DNA from: an uncultured Clostridia bacterium
Lineage (GTDB): Bacteria; Bacillota; Clostridia; Oscillospirales; Oscillospiraceae
Direction: 5' to 3'
Length of the DNA stretch: 33,311 nucleotides
Assembly (NCBI GenBank): GCA_946539175.1
Contig: CAMNHH010000003.1
Location: 1 to 33,311 of the forward strand
Part shown: piece by piece, positions 17,117 through 26,118 of the stretch
Numbering within the stretch: the first letter of the stretch is position 1
How the letters are laid out: each line of letters begins with the position of its first letter
The notes under the pieces: model-generated
Database searches by the model: none
What the model was told of the DNA's origin: nothing
What the model saw: the letters and a program-made list of their open reading frames with translations, nothing else
Translations under genes and position numbers: made by a program

Positions 17117-20100
17117 TTACATGTCGTCACGGTCAAAGAAGCCCAGGGAATCCAGGGATTCGATGATCCGAAGCAGATAGTCGCTGTCGGTGATGGGCCA
17201 TTTGTAGCCCAGGCGGTACAGGGCCTTGACGGAGAAGCGGTTGTCGCTGCGGATCTCCCGGCGCTGGCGGCCGTCGCTGCTGGAATAGGTCAGCAGGCCC
17301 GAGACCAGCATGCCGCGGCTTTCGTCCGCAATGGCCTCGTTGAGTCTGGCCCGGAAGGCCTCGTCCCGCAGGATCTCGATCCGGAAGCCATAGCGGTTCA
17401 TGGTCTCGATCACGTCGCCCATCTGGACCTCGTGGGCGTTGGCACAGTGGAAGAGGGTGAACTTCCGGTTGGTCAGAGACAGGCGCATGACGCACTCGGC
17501 CACCTCGTCGATGGGAGAGAAGTCCACGGTCTCGTCGCAGGCGGAGACGGGGAAGCAGCCCAGCACCCGGTAGGCCTTCAGACTGCGGATGAAGCTGTTG
17601 GTGACAGAGTTGATCTGGAACTCGCCGTCGGACTGGCGGCCCATCAGATTGCCCACCCGGATGATCTTGGCGTCCAGGCCGCCGTCGATGGCCTCCAGCA
17701 CGGCCCGCTCCGCCATGAACTTGGAGTGGACGTACTTGTTGGAGATGTCCTGGCCGAAGTCCAGGGCGTTCTCCGCCAGGCGGAAATCAGCGCCGATGGC
17801 GTTGTCCACGTCCTCGCCCGCCACGGAGAGGGTGGAGATCTGGATGAAGCGGGCGTTTCTGGCTTTGGACAGGGCAAGCAGGTTCTTCACGCCCTCCACG
17901 TTGATCCGCTCGATCACGTCGTCCTTGGCGAAGTGCTTGACGCAGGCGGCGCAGTTGATGACCGTGTCGATCCGCTCGCCGGCCAGCAGCTCCTCCAGGC
18001 CCGGCGAGGTGATATCCGCGTCGAAGACCTTCACCAGCCGGGAGATTTCGCTCTCCAGGGGGGAGTCGAAGTAGTAGGCCATCATGGCCCGCAGGCGGGT
18101 GTTCTGGTCCAGCTCTCCCGCCCGGCAGAGGGCCGCCACGGGGATCTCCCGCTCCAGCAGCTTTTTCAGCACGTGGGAGCCCAGGAAGCCGGTGGCGCCC
18201 GCCAGCAGCACCCGGCCCAGGGGCCGCTGCTCAGCGATCTCGTCCACGTATTCCGGCACGTTGTTCCGAAGGGCGTTCTCATGGACCTCCCAGCTCTCCT
18301 GCTTTACGGCGGCAGGGGCCGCAGACTCCGACACGGCCCCCAGGTGCTTTGCCATCTGCTCGGCGGTGGGGAACTCGAACACGTCCTTGTAGGCGATGGA
18401 AAGGTTCATGGACAGGGCCAGCATGGCCACCTTGGAGGCGGACAGCGAGGTGCCGCCGTTTTCAAAGAAGTCCTCGTCCACGCCCATGTCCCTGTGGCCC
18501 AGGGACTTGGCGAAGATGGACACGATCTTCCGCTCCAGCTCGTTCCGGGGCCGCTTCACCTCCCGCTGGACGCTCTCGGTGACGGGCTCCGGCAGGGCCT
18601 TCTTGTCGATCTTGCCGTTCTTGTTCATGGGGATGGAATCCAGCTGCATGTAGACGGAGGGCACCATGTATTTGGCCAGACTCTTGCTGATATGGGCCTT
18701 CAGCGCCGCCGCGTCCACCTTCTCGCTGGCGGTGAAGTAGGCGCACAGGAACTGGCCCTCCCGCTCGGACTCCTTCACCAGCACCAGGCTGCGGAGCAGA
18801 GCGGGGTAGGTATTCATCACGTTCTCGATCTCGTCCAGCTCGATCCGCAGGCCCCGGAGCTTCACCTGATTGTCCATGCGGCCCATGAAGAGGATGCGTC
18901 CGTCCTCGCTCCAGCGGGACAGATCGCCGCTGCGGTAGGCGGGCAGGCCCTCAAAGGAGATATACTTCTCCCTGTTCATCCCGTCCAGCTTCACGTAGCC
19001 CCGACCCACGTTGTCGCCGCAGAGGATCAGCTCGCCGGGCACGTAGGGCGGCAGCTCGTTGTCAAATTTGTCGAAGATGGCCAGCTTGGTGTTGCCCACA
19101 GGGCCGCCGATGGTGATGTTGTCGTCCTTCACGTTGTCCACCGTGATGAAGATGGTGGTCTCGGTGGGGCCGTAGCCGTTGAGGATCCGGGCGTTGATGC
19201 CCAGAGCCCGCATTCTGCGGTAGAGGGGGGCGGGCAGCGCCTCGCCGCCCAGCAGCAGGGACTTCATGCTCTTCAGCGCCTTCACCGCGTCGGGGAAATC
19301 CAGCAGATTGTTGGCGTAGGAGGGGGAGAAGAAGCTGGCCTCCACGTGGTTCTCCAGGATCAGTCTGGCCAGCAGATTGGGGTTGTGGATTTCCTCCTCC
19401 GTGGCGATCACCACGGTCTTGCCCCCGTAGAGGCCCGTGGTATGCTCCATGACGGACACGTCGAAGGTCAGCGCCGCGAAGCTCATGGTGACGCTGACGT
19501 CCTTCAGATGCTCGGTGGCGTAGCGGTTATAGGGGTTCTCGGTGACGAAGTTCACCAGGGAGTGGTGCTCGATCATAACGCCCTTGGGCTTGCCGGTGGA
19601 GCCGGAGGTATAGAGGCAGTAGGCCAGGTTATGGGGCGTAAGCGCGGGCTCCGGGTTGCCGATCTCATTGCTTTGGATCAGCTCCTCGATCACCATCACC
19701 CGCAGGCCGCAGGTCCTGAACAGCTCCGCCCGCTCCCGGGCCAGCTGGGCGGTGGTCACCAGCAGCCTGGCCTCAGAGTTCTCGATGATGTACTGCACCC
19801 GGTCGTCGGGGTAGTCCGGGGCCAGCATCAAAAAGCCGCCGCCGGATTTCAGAATGCCCTCCCGCCCGGCGTAGGCCCAGACCGTTCTGGGCACCATCAG
19901 GCCCACCATATCGTCGGGCCGGACCCCCTCCCGCATCAGGGCGTGGGCGATGCGATTGGCGTGTTGGTTCAGCTCCCGATACGTCAGCCGCTCGCCCTGG
20001 GCGATGACGGCGATCCGGTCCGGGTGGCGCTCCACCTCCGCCTCAAAGATCCTGTTCACCGTGGTCTCCGGCACGGGGCCCTCGGTGGCGTTGAAGCCCT

Positions 20101-23100
20101 TGATCCGCTCCTTGACCGGGGCGGGCAGAATGCTGACCTGCTTCACCAGCTCCCTGACCATCAGCTCCCGGGCCGCCTGCTCAAAGTAGGCGGCAAAGGC
20201 CCGGATGAAGGCCTCGGAGTACAGATCGCTGCGGTACTCGAAGCGGAAGTCCGCCCCGCTCCCCTTCCGGAAGATGAAGAAGGAGATGGGAGCCATGGAG
20301 TCGCTTACGTCCAGGGGGAAGCATTCTGCGGGCTCGCCGCCGATCTGATCGAAGTTGAAGTATTCGCCCTGGTAGACGAACATATAATCCATGGGAATCT
20401 CGCAGGCTCTGGCGATCTCCCCGAAGGAGTAAATATCGTGGCTCATGCTGTCGATGAGCTGCTCGCCCAGCCGGGCGATGAGGGTCTTCACCGGCAGGTC
20501 CCCCTGAAGCTGCTGGTAGACCGGCAGCGTCTTGACCAGCATGGTGACGGCCCGGGACAGGCGAGGATCGTTTCTGCCGCTGTAGACGGTGGTGTAAAGG
20601 GCCTCGTTCTTGAAGCTGTACTTGCTCACCAGCAGGACGAAGGCCGCGTTGCAGAAGGCGTTGACCGACACCCGGTTCTTCCTGCAGAAGGCCTCGATCC
20701 GGTCAAAGTCCAGACCGGAGGGCAGGGTCAGAAGACCTGTGGCGGGCTTGGCCCCGTGGACGTCCTTGGGCGGCAGGAAGTCGTGCTCCGCCCCCTCCAG
20801 CAGGCCATGGTAATAGCGCTTCGCCTGCTCGTATTTCTCGCTCTGCCGGGCCTTCTTCTCATCCAGGGCGGCCTCGAAGCCCGTGTACCGTTCCGGCTCC
20901 GGGGCGGCGCCGGCGTAGGCGGCGTTGACGTCCTCGATGAGCACCGCCAGGCTGGTGCCGTCACAGATGATGTGGTGGATATCCAGGAACAGATAGTTCC
21001 CCTGCCCGGTCTTGTAGATCTGCATCCGGTACAGTCTGCCGCCGAAGAGCTCGAAGGGAGTGACCAGCCGCTCCGGCAGCCGCTCCGTCTCGAAGCGTTC
21101 CACCACCGGCAGCTTGGGATCGTCCCGGCAGACCCGGATCTCCCCGTCCTCCTGGACAAAGAGCTTGATCTTCAGGTAGGGATGGGCGTTGACGGTCGCC
21201 TCCAGAGCCGCCTGCAGTCGGTCCAGATCCACCCGCTCCGAGAGCTTGAACAGGTAGGGGATATTGTAAACAGTGGACTCCGGCTTGGACAGACTCTCCA
21301 CAAGGATGCCGTTCTGGGTCTCCGTCAGCGGATAGTCGGAGAGGATCTCATAGCGCTCCGCCTGCTCGCTGCCCTGGATGAATGCCTCCAGGGCCTCCAC
21401 GGTGCTGTTGGCCTTCAGATCCGCGATGGTGAACACCACGTCGAATTCCTTGGACAGCAGCACGTTGAGCTTGATGGCACCGATGGAGGAAAGGCCCGCG
21501 GCAAAGATATCGGTGGTGACGCCGAAGCGCTCGGAGCCGATGGCGTCGGCCACGCAGGCGAAGATCCGGCGCTGGATCTCGTTCTTCGGGCGCACCAGCT
21601 CCTCCGCCTTGCGCTGGGGCACAGGCAGGGCCCGCTTGTTGACCTTCTGGTTCTGATTCAGGGGGATACGCTCGATCTGCATGGTCACAGCGGGCACCAT
21701 GTAGGGGGGCTTGTTCGCCAGAATGAAGGCGTTCAGTGCGTCGACGTCCACGGTCCGGTCGGAGACCACGTAGGCCGCGATGAACTTGCCGCCGCCCTGC
21801 TGGTCGAAGGCCTGGACGGTGGCGTCCCGGATGCCCTCGAATTTGCGGATGATGCCCTCCACCTCGCTGAGCTCTATGCGGAAGCCCCGGATCTTCACCT
21901 GGCCGTCGCTGCGGCCGATGAAGTCCACCACGCCGCCGGGCAGCATCCGCACCAGATCCCCGGTGCGGTATACGTGCCGGTACGCGGGATCGTCCTCGAA
22001 GGGATTCTCAAGAAAGGCCTTGGCGGTCTGCTCCGGGCGATTGAGATAGCCCCGGCCCACCTGCGGACCGGCGCAGAGCAGCTCGCCGGGCACGCCCACC
22101 GGGACGCGCCGCAGCTGCTTGTCCACCACGTACTGCCGCAGATTGTTCAGGGCCGGACCCAGAGGGACCCGCTCATAGAGCCGGTCCACCGGGAAGTGGT
22201 TGACAAAAACGGTGCATTCCGTGGGGCCGTAGACGTTGTAGAGCTTGTAGGTCCGGGGCGGCTCCACAGGCACCAGCCGCTCCCCGCCCACGGAGAGCTG
22301 CTTGGGGTACTCCGCGTCGGGGAACAGCTCGGCGTACTGCCGTCCCACCTGGGTGGTCATGAAGCTGTGGGTGATGCGGTTTTCCTGGAAATATGCCCGG
22401 ATGGCCAGCATATCCAGGCGGATCTCCTCCTGGATGATATGCAGCTCCGAGCCTGCCGTCAGAGTGGGCCAGGTGTCCATCATATTGGCGTCGAAGCCGA
22501 AGCTGGCATAAGCCGCCGCCCGGCTGTCGGAATCCAGTCGGTAGAAATCCCGGAACCAGCCGCAGAAGGCCGCCAGGTTCCCCCGCTCCAGAATGACGCC
22601 CTTGGGCACGCCGGTGGAGCCGGAGGTATAGAGCATGATAAAGCGCTGATCCGGGCTGAAGTCGGCGGGCAGCGCATCCGCCGGGGGCAGGTCGGGAATT
22701 TCGTCGGTATAGAGCACGGGGCCGGCGTAGCCGGGGACCCGGTCCATGAGGCCCCGATCCGCGATCAGGTACTTTGCCTCCGCGTCCCGGATCATGAACT
22801 CCAGCCGCTCGGGGGGATAGCTGGGGTCCAGGGGCTGATAGGCCGCGCCGGACTTCAGCACGCCCAGCGGGGTCACAGCCATGCTGGCGCAGCGGGGGAT
22901 CAGAATGGAGACCACATCCTCCGGTCCGATGCCCTTGTCCCGCAGGAAGGCCGCCAGGGTGTCGCTGAGGCGGTCCAGCTCCCGGTAGCTGAGCCGGGTC
23001 GCGCCGCAGACCACAGCGGTATGCTCGGGCTGCCGGGAGGCCTGCCTCCGGAACAGCTCCACCACGTCGCTCCGGTCCAGTTCCTTTTCGTTCCGGTTGG

Positions 23101-24346
23101 CGGCGTCCAGCTCCGCCAGCTGCTCCCGGGTCAGAAGATCGATCTGACCCAGCCGCTCCACGGCGGGCAGCTCCAGCAGAATCTTTTCATAGCTCTCCTG
23201 CATGGAGCGAACCACCGCGTCGTTGTACCGGTCCATGGCGTAGTCCGCCCGGAAGCTGACCCGGTCCCCGTCCCGCCAGACGGTAAAGGCGAAGTCCTCC
23301 GGGGCGTCCAGCTCCGTGCAGGCTTCCGGAACCTGCTTCAGTCCGCAGAAGCTGAGCTCCGACAGCAGGTCGCCCTGGTAGGCGAAGATCACCTTGGGCC
23401 GCAGCTCCGTCTCGGCGCAGAAATCCGCGAAGGAATAGAGGCTGTTGGCCCGGCTGGCCCCGATCTGCCCGTCCAGCTCCCGCAGGAAGTCCCCGACGGG
23501 CGTTTCATCCCGGGGCTCGGCCAGCACCGGATAGGTTTTGACAAACATGCCCACGCTGTTGGCCAGGCGCTGATCTCTGCCGTGGAACACGGTGGCATAG
23601 ACCGGGGCTTCCCGGTCCGTGTGCCGGGCCAGAAGGACGGCGAAGGCCGCGTTGAAGACCGTGCTGAGCCGGACCCCGTTGCTGCGGGCATAGGCCCGCA
23701 GGGTCTCCGCACTGAGGCGCTCCGAGATCCGGGTCAGGGACTTGCGCTTGTGGGGTCTGGGATTGGCGTCCTGGTACAGCTCCGCAGCGGATTCCACCCC
23801 GTCGAAGCGCTTCAGGTAGTATTCCCGGGCCGCTTCATACGCCGGGGAGGCCAGGCGCTGCCGCTCCTCCAGGGCATAGTCGTTGGCGCTGAAGCGCTCC
23901 TCCTCCACGGGCAGGCCGTTGTAGGCGGCGTCGATCTGCCGCAGCAGCAGACGCAGGGAGCAGCCGTCGAAGACGATATGGTGGAAGTCCAGGAACAACC
24001 GCTTCTCTGCCGGACTCAGCAGAATGGCAAAGCGGTACAGGGGACCATGCTCCAGGTCGAAGGGCTTGACAAGCTCGCTGATTCGGAAGCTCCCGGCCTC
24101 CAGAATCGGGATCTCCGGCTCGCCGCCGCAGGCGTATTTGCAGAGCTCGCCCTTCTCATCCGTACCAAAGCGGGTATTCAGGTACGGGTGGGCTGCCAGG
24201 ACGCCGCGGATGGCGGCCTGCAGCCGCTTCGGGTCCAGGCTGTCCGGCAGCCGGAGGGTGAAGGGCTGGTTGAAGGCAGTGCCGGAGGCTGCCGTCCGGG
24301 CCGCGTAGATGCCGTATTCTGATTTGGAAAGCGGATAGCAATTCAT
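17117..24346 (-). CDS. Two-module nonribosomal peptide synthetase, C-A-T-C-A-T-R (terminal thioester reductase)
   Basis: Start MNCYPLSKSEYG with SD ggggagg. Approximate plus-strand extents: C1 24346-23100 (HHIVFDG), A1 23100-21610 (YTSGSTGVPKG, YGPTE, YRTGD), T1 about 21600-21360 (AGLSSIGAIKL), C2 about 21350-20110 (HHIICDG), A2 20110-18600 (YTSGSTGKPKG, GYGPTETT), T2 18570-18340 (ENGGTSLSASK), R 18220-17117 (LLAGATGFLGSHVL; YVHSK). Confidence 0.96.
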   Translation of the reverse strand: MNCYPLSKSEYGIYAARTAASGTAFNQPFTLRLPDSLDPKRLQAAIRGVLAAHPYLNTRFGTDEKGELCKYACGGEPEIPILEAGSFRISELVKPFDLEHGPLYRFAILLSPAEKRLFLDFHHIVFDGCSLRLLLRQIDAAYNGLPVEEERFSANDYALEERQRLASPAYEAAREYYLKRFDGVESAAELYQDANPRPHKRKSLTRISERLSAETLRAYARSNGVRLSTVFNAAFAVLLARHTDREAPVYATVFHGRDQRLANSVGMFVKTYPVLAEPRDETPVGDFLRELDGQIGASRANSLYSFADFCAETELRPKVIFAYQGDLLSELSFCGLKQVPEACTELDAPEDFAFTVWRDGDRVSFRADYAMDRYNDAVVRSMQESYEKILLELPAVERLGQIDLLTREQLAELDAANRNEKELDRSDVVELFRRQASRQPEHTAVVCGATRLSYRELDRLSDTLAAFLRDKGIGPEDVVSILIPRCASMAVTPLGVLKSGAAYQPLDPSYPPERLEFMIRDAEAKYLIADRGLMDRVPGYAGPVLYTDEIPDLPPADALPADFSPDQRFIMLYTSGSTGVPKGVILERGNLAAFCGWFRDFYRLDSDSRAAAYASFGFDANMMDTWPTLTAGSELHIIQEEIRLDMLAIRAYFQENRITHSFMTTQVGRQYAELFPDAEYPKQLSVGGERLVPVEPPRTYKLYNVYGPTECTVFVNHFPVDRLYERVPLGPALNNLRQYVVDKQLRRVPVGVPGELLCAGPQVGRGYLNRPEQTAKAFLENPFEDDPAYRHVYRTGDLVRMLPGGVVDFIGRSDGQVKIRGFRIELSEVEGIIRKFEGIRDATVQAFDQQGGGKFIAAYVVSDRTVDVDALNAFILANKPPYMVPAVTMQIERIPLNQNQKVNKRALPVPQRKAEELVRPKNEIQRRIFACVADAIGSERFGVTTDIFAAGLSSIGAIKLNVLLSKEFDVVFTIADLKANSTVEALEAFIQGSEQAERYEILSDYPLTETQNGILVESLSKPESTVYNIPYLFKLSERVDLDRLQAALEATVNAHPYLKIKLFVQEDGEIRVCRDDPKLPVVERFETERLPERLVTPFELFGGRLYRMQIYKTGQGNYLFLDIHHIICDGTSLAVLIEDVNAAYAGAAPEPERYTGFEAALDEKKARQSEKYEQAKRYYHGLLEGAEHDFLPPKDVHGAKPATGLLTLPSGLDFDRIEAFCRKNRVSVNAFCNAAFVLLVSKYSFKNEALYTTVYSGRNDPRLSRAVTMLVKTLPVYQQLQGDLPVKTLIARLGEQLIDSMSHDIYSFGEIARACEIPMDYMFVYQGEYFNFDQIGGEPAECFPLDVSDSMAPISFFIFRKGSGADFRFEYRSDLYSEAFIRAFAAYFEQAARELMVRELVKQVSILPAPVKERIKGFNATEGPVPETTVNRIFEAEVERHPDRIAVIAQGERLTYRELNQHANRIAHALMREGVRPDDMVGLMVPRTVWAYAGREGILKSGGGFLMLAPDYPDDRVQYIIENSEARLLVTTAQLARERAELFRTCGLRVMVIEELIQSNEIGNPEPALTPHNLAYCLYTSGSTGKPKGVMIEHHSLVNFVTENPYNRYATEHLKDVSVTMSFAALTFDVSVMEHTTGLYGGKTVVIATEEEIHNPNLLARLILENHVEASFFSPSYANNLLDFPDAVKALKSMKSLLLGGEALPAPLYRRMRALGINARILNGYGPTETTIFITVDNVKDDNITIGGPVGNTKLAIFDKFDNELPPYVPGELILCGDNVGRGYVKLDGMNREKYISFEGLPAYRSGDLSRWSEDGRILFMGRMDNQVKLRGLRIELDEIENVMNTYPALLRSLVLVKESEREGQFLCAYFTASEKVDAAALKAHISKSLAKYMVPSVYMQLDSIPMNKNGKIDKKALPEPVTESVQREVKRPRNELERKIVSIFAKSLGHRDMGVDEDFFENGGTSLSASKVAMLALSMNLSIAYKDVFEFPTAEQMAKHLGAVSESAAPAAVKQESWEVHENALRNNVPEYVDEIAEQRPLGRVLLAGATGFLGSHVLKKLLEREIPVAALCRAGELDQNTRLRAMMAYYFDSPLESEISRLVKVFDADITSPGLEELLAGERIDTVINCAACVKHFAKDDVIERINVEGVKNLLALSKARNARFIQISTLSVAGEDVDNAIGADFRLAENALDFGQDISNKYVHSKFMAERAVLEAIDGGLDAKIIRVGNLMGRQSDGEFQINSVTNSFIRSLKAYRVLGCFPVSACDETVDFSPIDEVAECVMRLSLTNRKFTLFHCANAHEVQMGDVIETMNRYGFRIEILRDEAFRARLNEAIADESRGMLVSGLLTYSSSDGRQRREIRSDNRFSVKALYRLGYKWPITDSDYLLRIIESLDSLGFFDRDDM

Positions 24347-24369
24347 ATGATACCTCCCCAAAAAATACT

Positions 24370-24951
24370 CTATGGCAGGACCACGGGCGACAGCTCGCCC
24401 GGATCTTCCTCGCCGCAAAGGCTCAGGGCGAAGCCCGCCCGGACCGTGCTTTTCACGAACAGGCCCTCCGGCCAGGGCGGGCCCAGGGCCGGGATCTGCT
24501 TCGGGTCCTCATAGCCCCCCAGGGCCTTGTAGAGGCTCTCCTTGCGGGTCCAGAGAATATGAAAGCGCTCCAGAGGCGCGGGCCGGATCCAGACCAGCTC
24601 CTCCGGCCTCAGGGCAGCCTCCGCCGCCGGAAGATTGTCCGGCTCCAGCCGCTCCAGGTCCACCCCCAGGCGTCCCCGGCCCAGGGCCAGTACGCAGCGG
24701 CCTCCGCTGTGGGAAAGGCTGAAGGAGGGGCCGCCCGGCAGAAAGGGCCTTCCCGCCGGGTCCAGGCACAGCTGCGCCTCGTCCTCCAGACCCAGGACCC
24801 GGTGAAGCAGGGCCCCGGCGGCCAGAATGGAGCGCCGATCCTCCAGCCGCAGGCAGCGCGCCGCCCGGGCCCAGCGTCTGGGAAAGCGGGCTTGGAGAAA
24901 GCGGCACTCCGCCGCGTCCAGATCCGCCGCGTCCAGTCTGTAAAGCTCCAC
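24370..24951 (-). CDS. Sfp-type 4'-phosphopantetheinyl transferase
   Basis: FSLSHSGGRCVLALG, LGVDLERL, HILWTRKESLYKALGG motifs; immediately upstream of the NRPS. Confidence 0.93.
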   Translation of the reverse strand: MELYRLDAADLDAAECRFLQARFPRRWARAARCLRLEDRRSILAAGALLHRVLGLEDEAQLCLDPAGRPFLPGGPSFSLSHSGGRCVLALGRGRLGVDLERLEPDNLPAAEAALRPEELVWIRPAPLERFHILWTRKESLYKALGGYEDPKQIPALGPPWPEGLFVKSTVRAGFALSLCGEEDPGELSPVVLP

Positions 24952-24996
24952 GCGCTTCCCTCCCGTCCTTTGCCCGATGCCGAACTCTTTTCTGAT

Positions 24997-25025
24997 ATTA
25001 TACCATATTTTTCCGGAAAATACAG
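24997..25025 (-). promoter_or_regulatory. Candidate extended -10 promoter of the PPTase-NRPS operon
   Basis: Minus strand TATGGTATAATATC: TGnTATAAT extended -10 (TATAAT at 25002-24997) with a weak -35. TTTTCCGGAAAA palindrome (25009-25020) lies in the spacer/-35 region. Confidence 0.55.
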
Positions 25026-25137
25026 CATTATTTCCCTGCGAAGCAGGATTTCTCCCGGATATTTATCCACTTTTCGCCGGACCTGCCGGACCGTCGGGAG
25101 GAGGCCGCCATTTTTCCCCGAAAAAGCCGGATTTTTC

Positions 25138-25167
25138 TTTACATTCCGCATTGTTTTATGTTATAAT
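25138..25167 (+). promoter_or_regulatory. Candidate sigma-A promoter of the divergent STAS gene
   Basis: TTTACA (25138-25143), 18 nt, TATAAT (25162-25167). Confidence 0.65.
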
Positions 25168-25252
25168 ATACAATCAGAAACAGGAAACCGGCCGGACTCC
25201 CCGCTCGGGGACGCTTGACAGGCCTGAACCGGATATCAAAAGGAGGACCAAC

Positions 25253-25552
25253 ATGCTGAATATCGAAAAAACTCTGAACGAAAACGCCGCTGTCCTGACG
25301 CTGGAGGGACGGCTGGACACCATCACCGCCCCGGATCTGGAGGAGGCCATCGGGGAGCTGCTGCCTCAGCTGGGGGAGCTGACTCTGGATTTCACCAAGC
25401 TGGAGTACATCTCCTCCGCCGGACTGCGGGTGCTGCTCAGCGCCCAGAAGCGGATCCAGGGCAAGGGCTCCATGCGGCTGATCGGCGTCAGCTCCAGCAT
25501 TATGGAGATCTTTGAAGTCACGGGCTTCGCAGATTTTCTCACCATCGAATAA
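25253..25552 (+). CDS. STAS-domain anti-sigma factor antagonist
   Basis: MLNIEKTLNENAAVLTLEGRLDTITAPDLEEAIGELL...DFTKLEYISSAGLRVLLSAQKRI; consensus SD aggagg. Confidence 0.93.
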   Translation: MLNIEKTLNENAAVLTLEGRLDTITAPDLEEAIGELLPQLGELTLDFTKLEYISSAGLRVLLSAQKRIQGKGSMRLIGVSSSIMEIFEVTGFADFLTIE

Positions 25553-25583
25553 GCCCCCCGCAGCGTTGGGAGACGAAGCGTCC

Positions 25584-26078
25584 ATGGGCTGCTTAGAACG
25601 GCGTTACGCCTCTCCCCTGGGAGAGCTTCTGCTGGCCGCCGGGGACGGTGCCCTGGTGGGTCTTTGGTTTGCGGGGCAGGCCCGGTTCCGGGAGCTGCCG
25701 GGACTTGTACTGGGCCGTCAGGCCCCCGGACCGGCGGACGCGGCGGCCCTGGACGCGGCCTGCCGCTGGCTGGACCGCTATTTCGCCGGGCGGGAGCCCG
25801 GTCCCCTGCCGCCTATGCGGCTGGGGGGCAGCCCCTTTCGGAAGCGGGTCTGGGAAGCCCTGCTGCGCATACCCAGGGGGCAGACCCGCAGCTACGGTCA
25901 GCTGGCGGCGGAGCTGGGCAGCTCCGCCCGGGCAGTGGGCGGAGCCGTGGCCCGGAACCCCATTTCCATTCTTGTCCCCTGCCATCGGGTGCTGGGGGCG
26001 AAGGGCCGTCTCACCGGCTACGCCGGAGGACTGGACAAAAAAGAACAGCTTCTGGCCCTGGAGCAGGGCCGGAAATAA
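25584..26078 (+). CDS. ogt: Methylated-DNA--protein-cysteine methyltransferase
   Basis: FRKRVWEALLRIPRGQTRSYGQLAAELG, NPISILVPCHRVLGAKGRLTGYAGGLDKKEQLL (PCHR active site). Confidence 0.95.
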   Translation: MGCLERRYASPLGELLLAAGDGALVGLWFAGQARFRELPGLVLGRQAPGPADAAALDAACRWLDRYFAGREPGPLPPMRLGGSPFRKRVWEALLRIPRGQTRSYGQLAAELGSSARAVGGAVARNPISILVPCHRVLGAKGRLTGYAGGLDKKEQLLALEQGRK

Positions 26079-26082
26079 AAGG

Positions 26083-26118
26083 CAAGGCGCTTGCGGCTAT
26101 TGGGCTGCAAGCGCCTTG
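26083..26118 (-). terminator. Terminator of the cysteine desulfurase operon (stem overlaps CDS 3' end)
   Basis: 12-bp perfect stem caaggcgcttgc / gcaagcgccttg; on the minus strand followed by CCTTTTATTT. Confidence 0.6.

Noticed and set aside
17432-24322. 2296-aa open frame on + strand antisense to the NRPS
   Set aside because: Shadow ORF: composition dominated by His/Gln/Gly/Leu/Val/Asp as expected from reading GC-rich coding DNA on the opposite strand; no recognisable domain, while the NRPS reading has all core motifs.
24347-24418. Upstream N-terminal extension of the NRPS (MRRGRSGRAVARG...)
   Set aside because: Overlaps the PPTase 3' end; ATG at 24346 has a strong SD and gives a normal C-domain N terminus.
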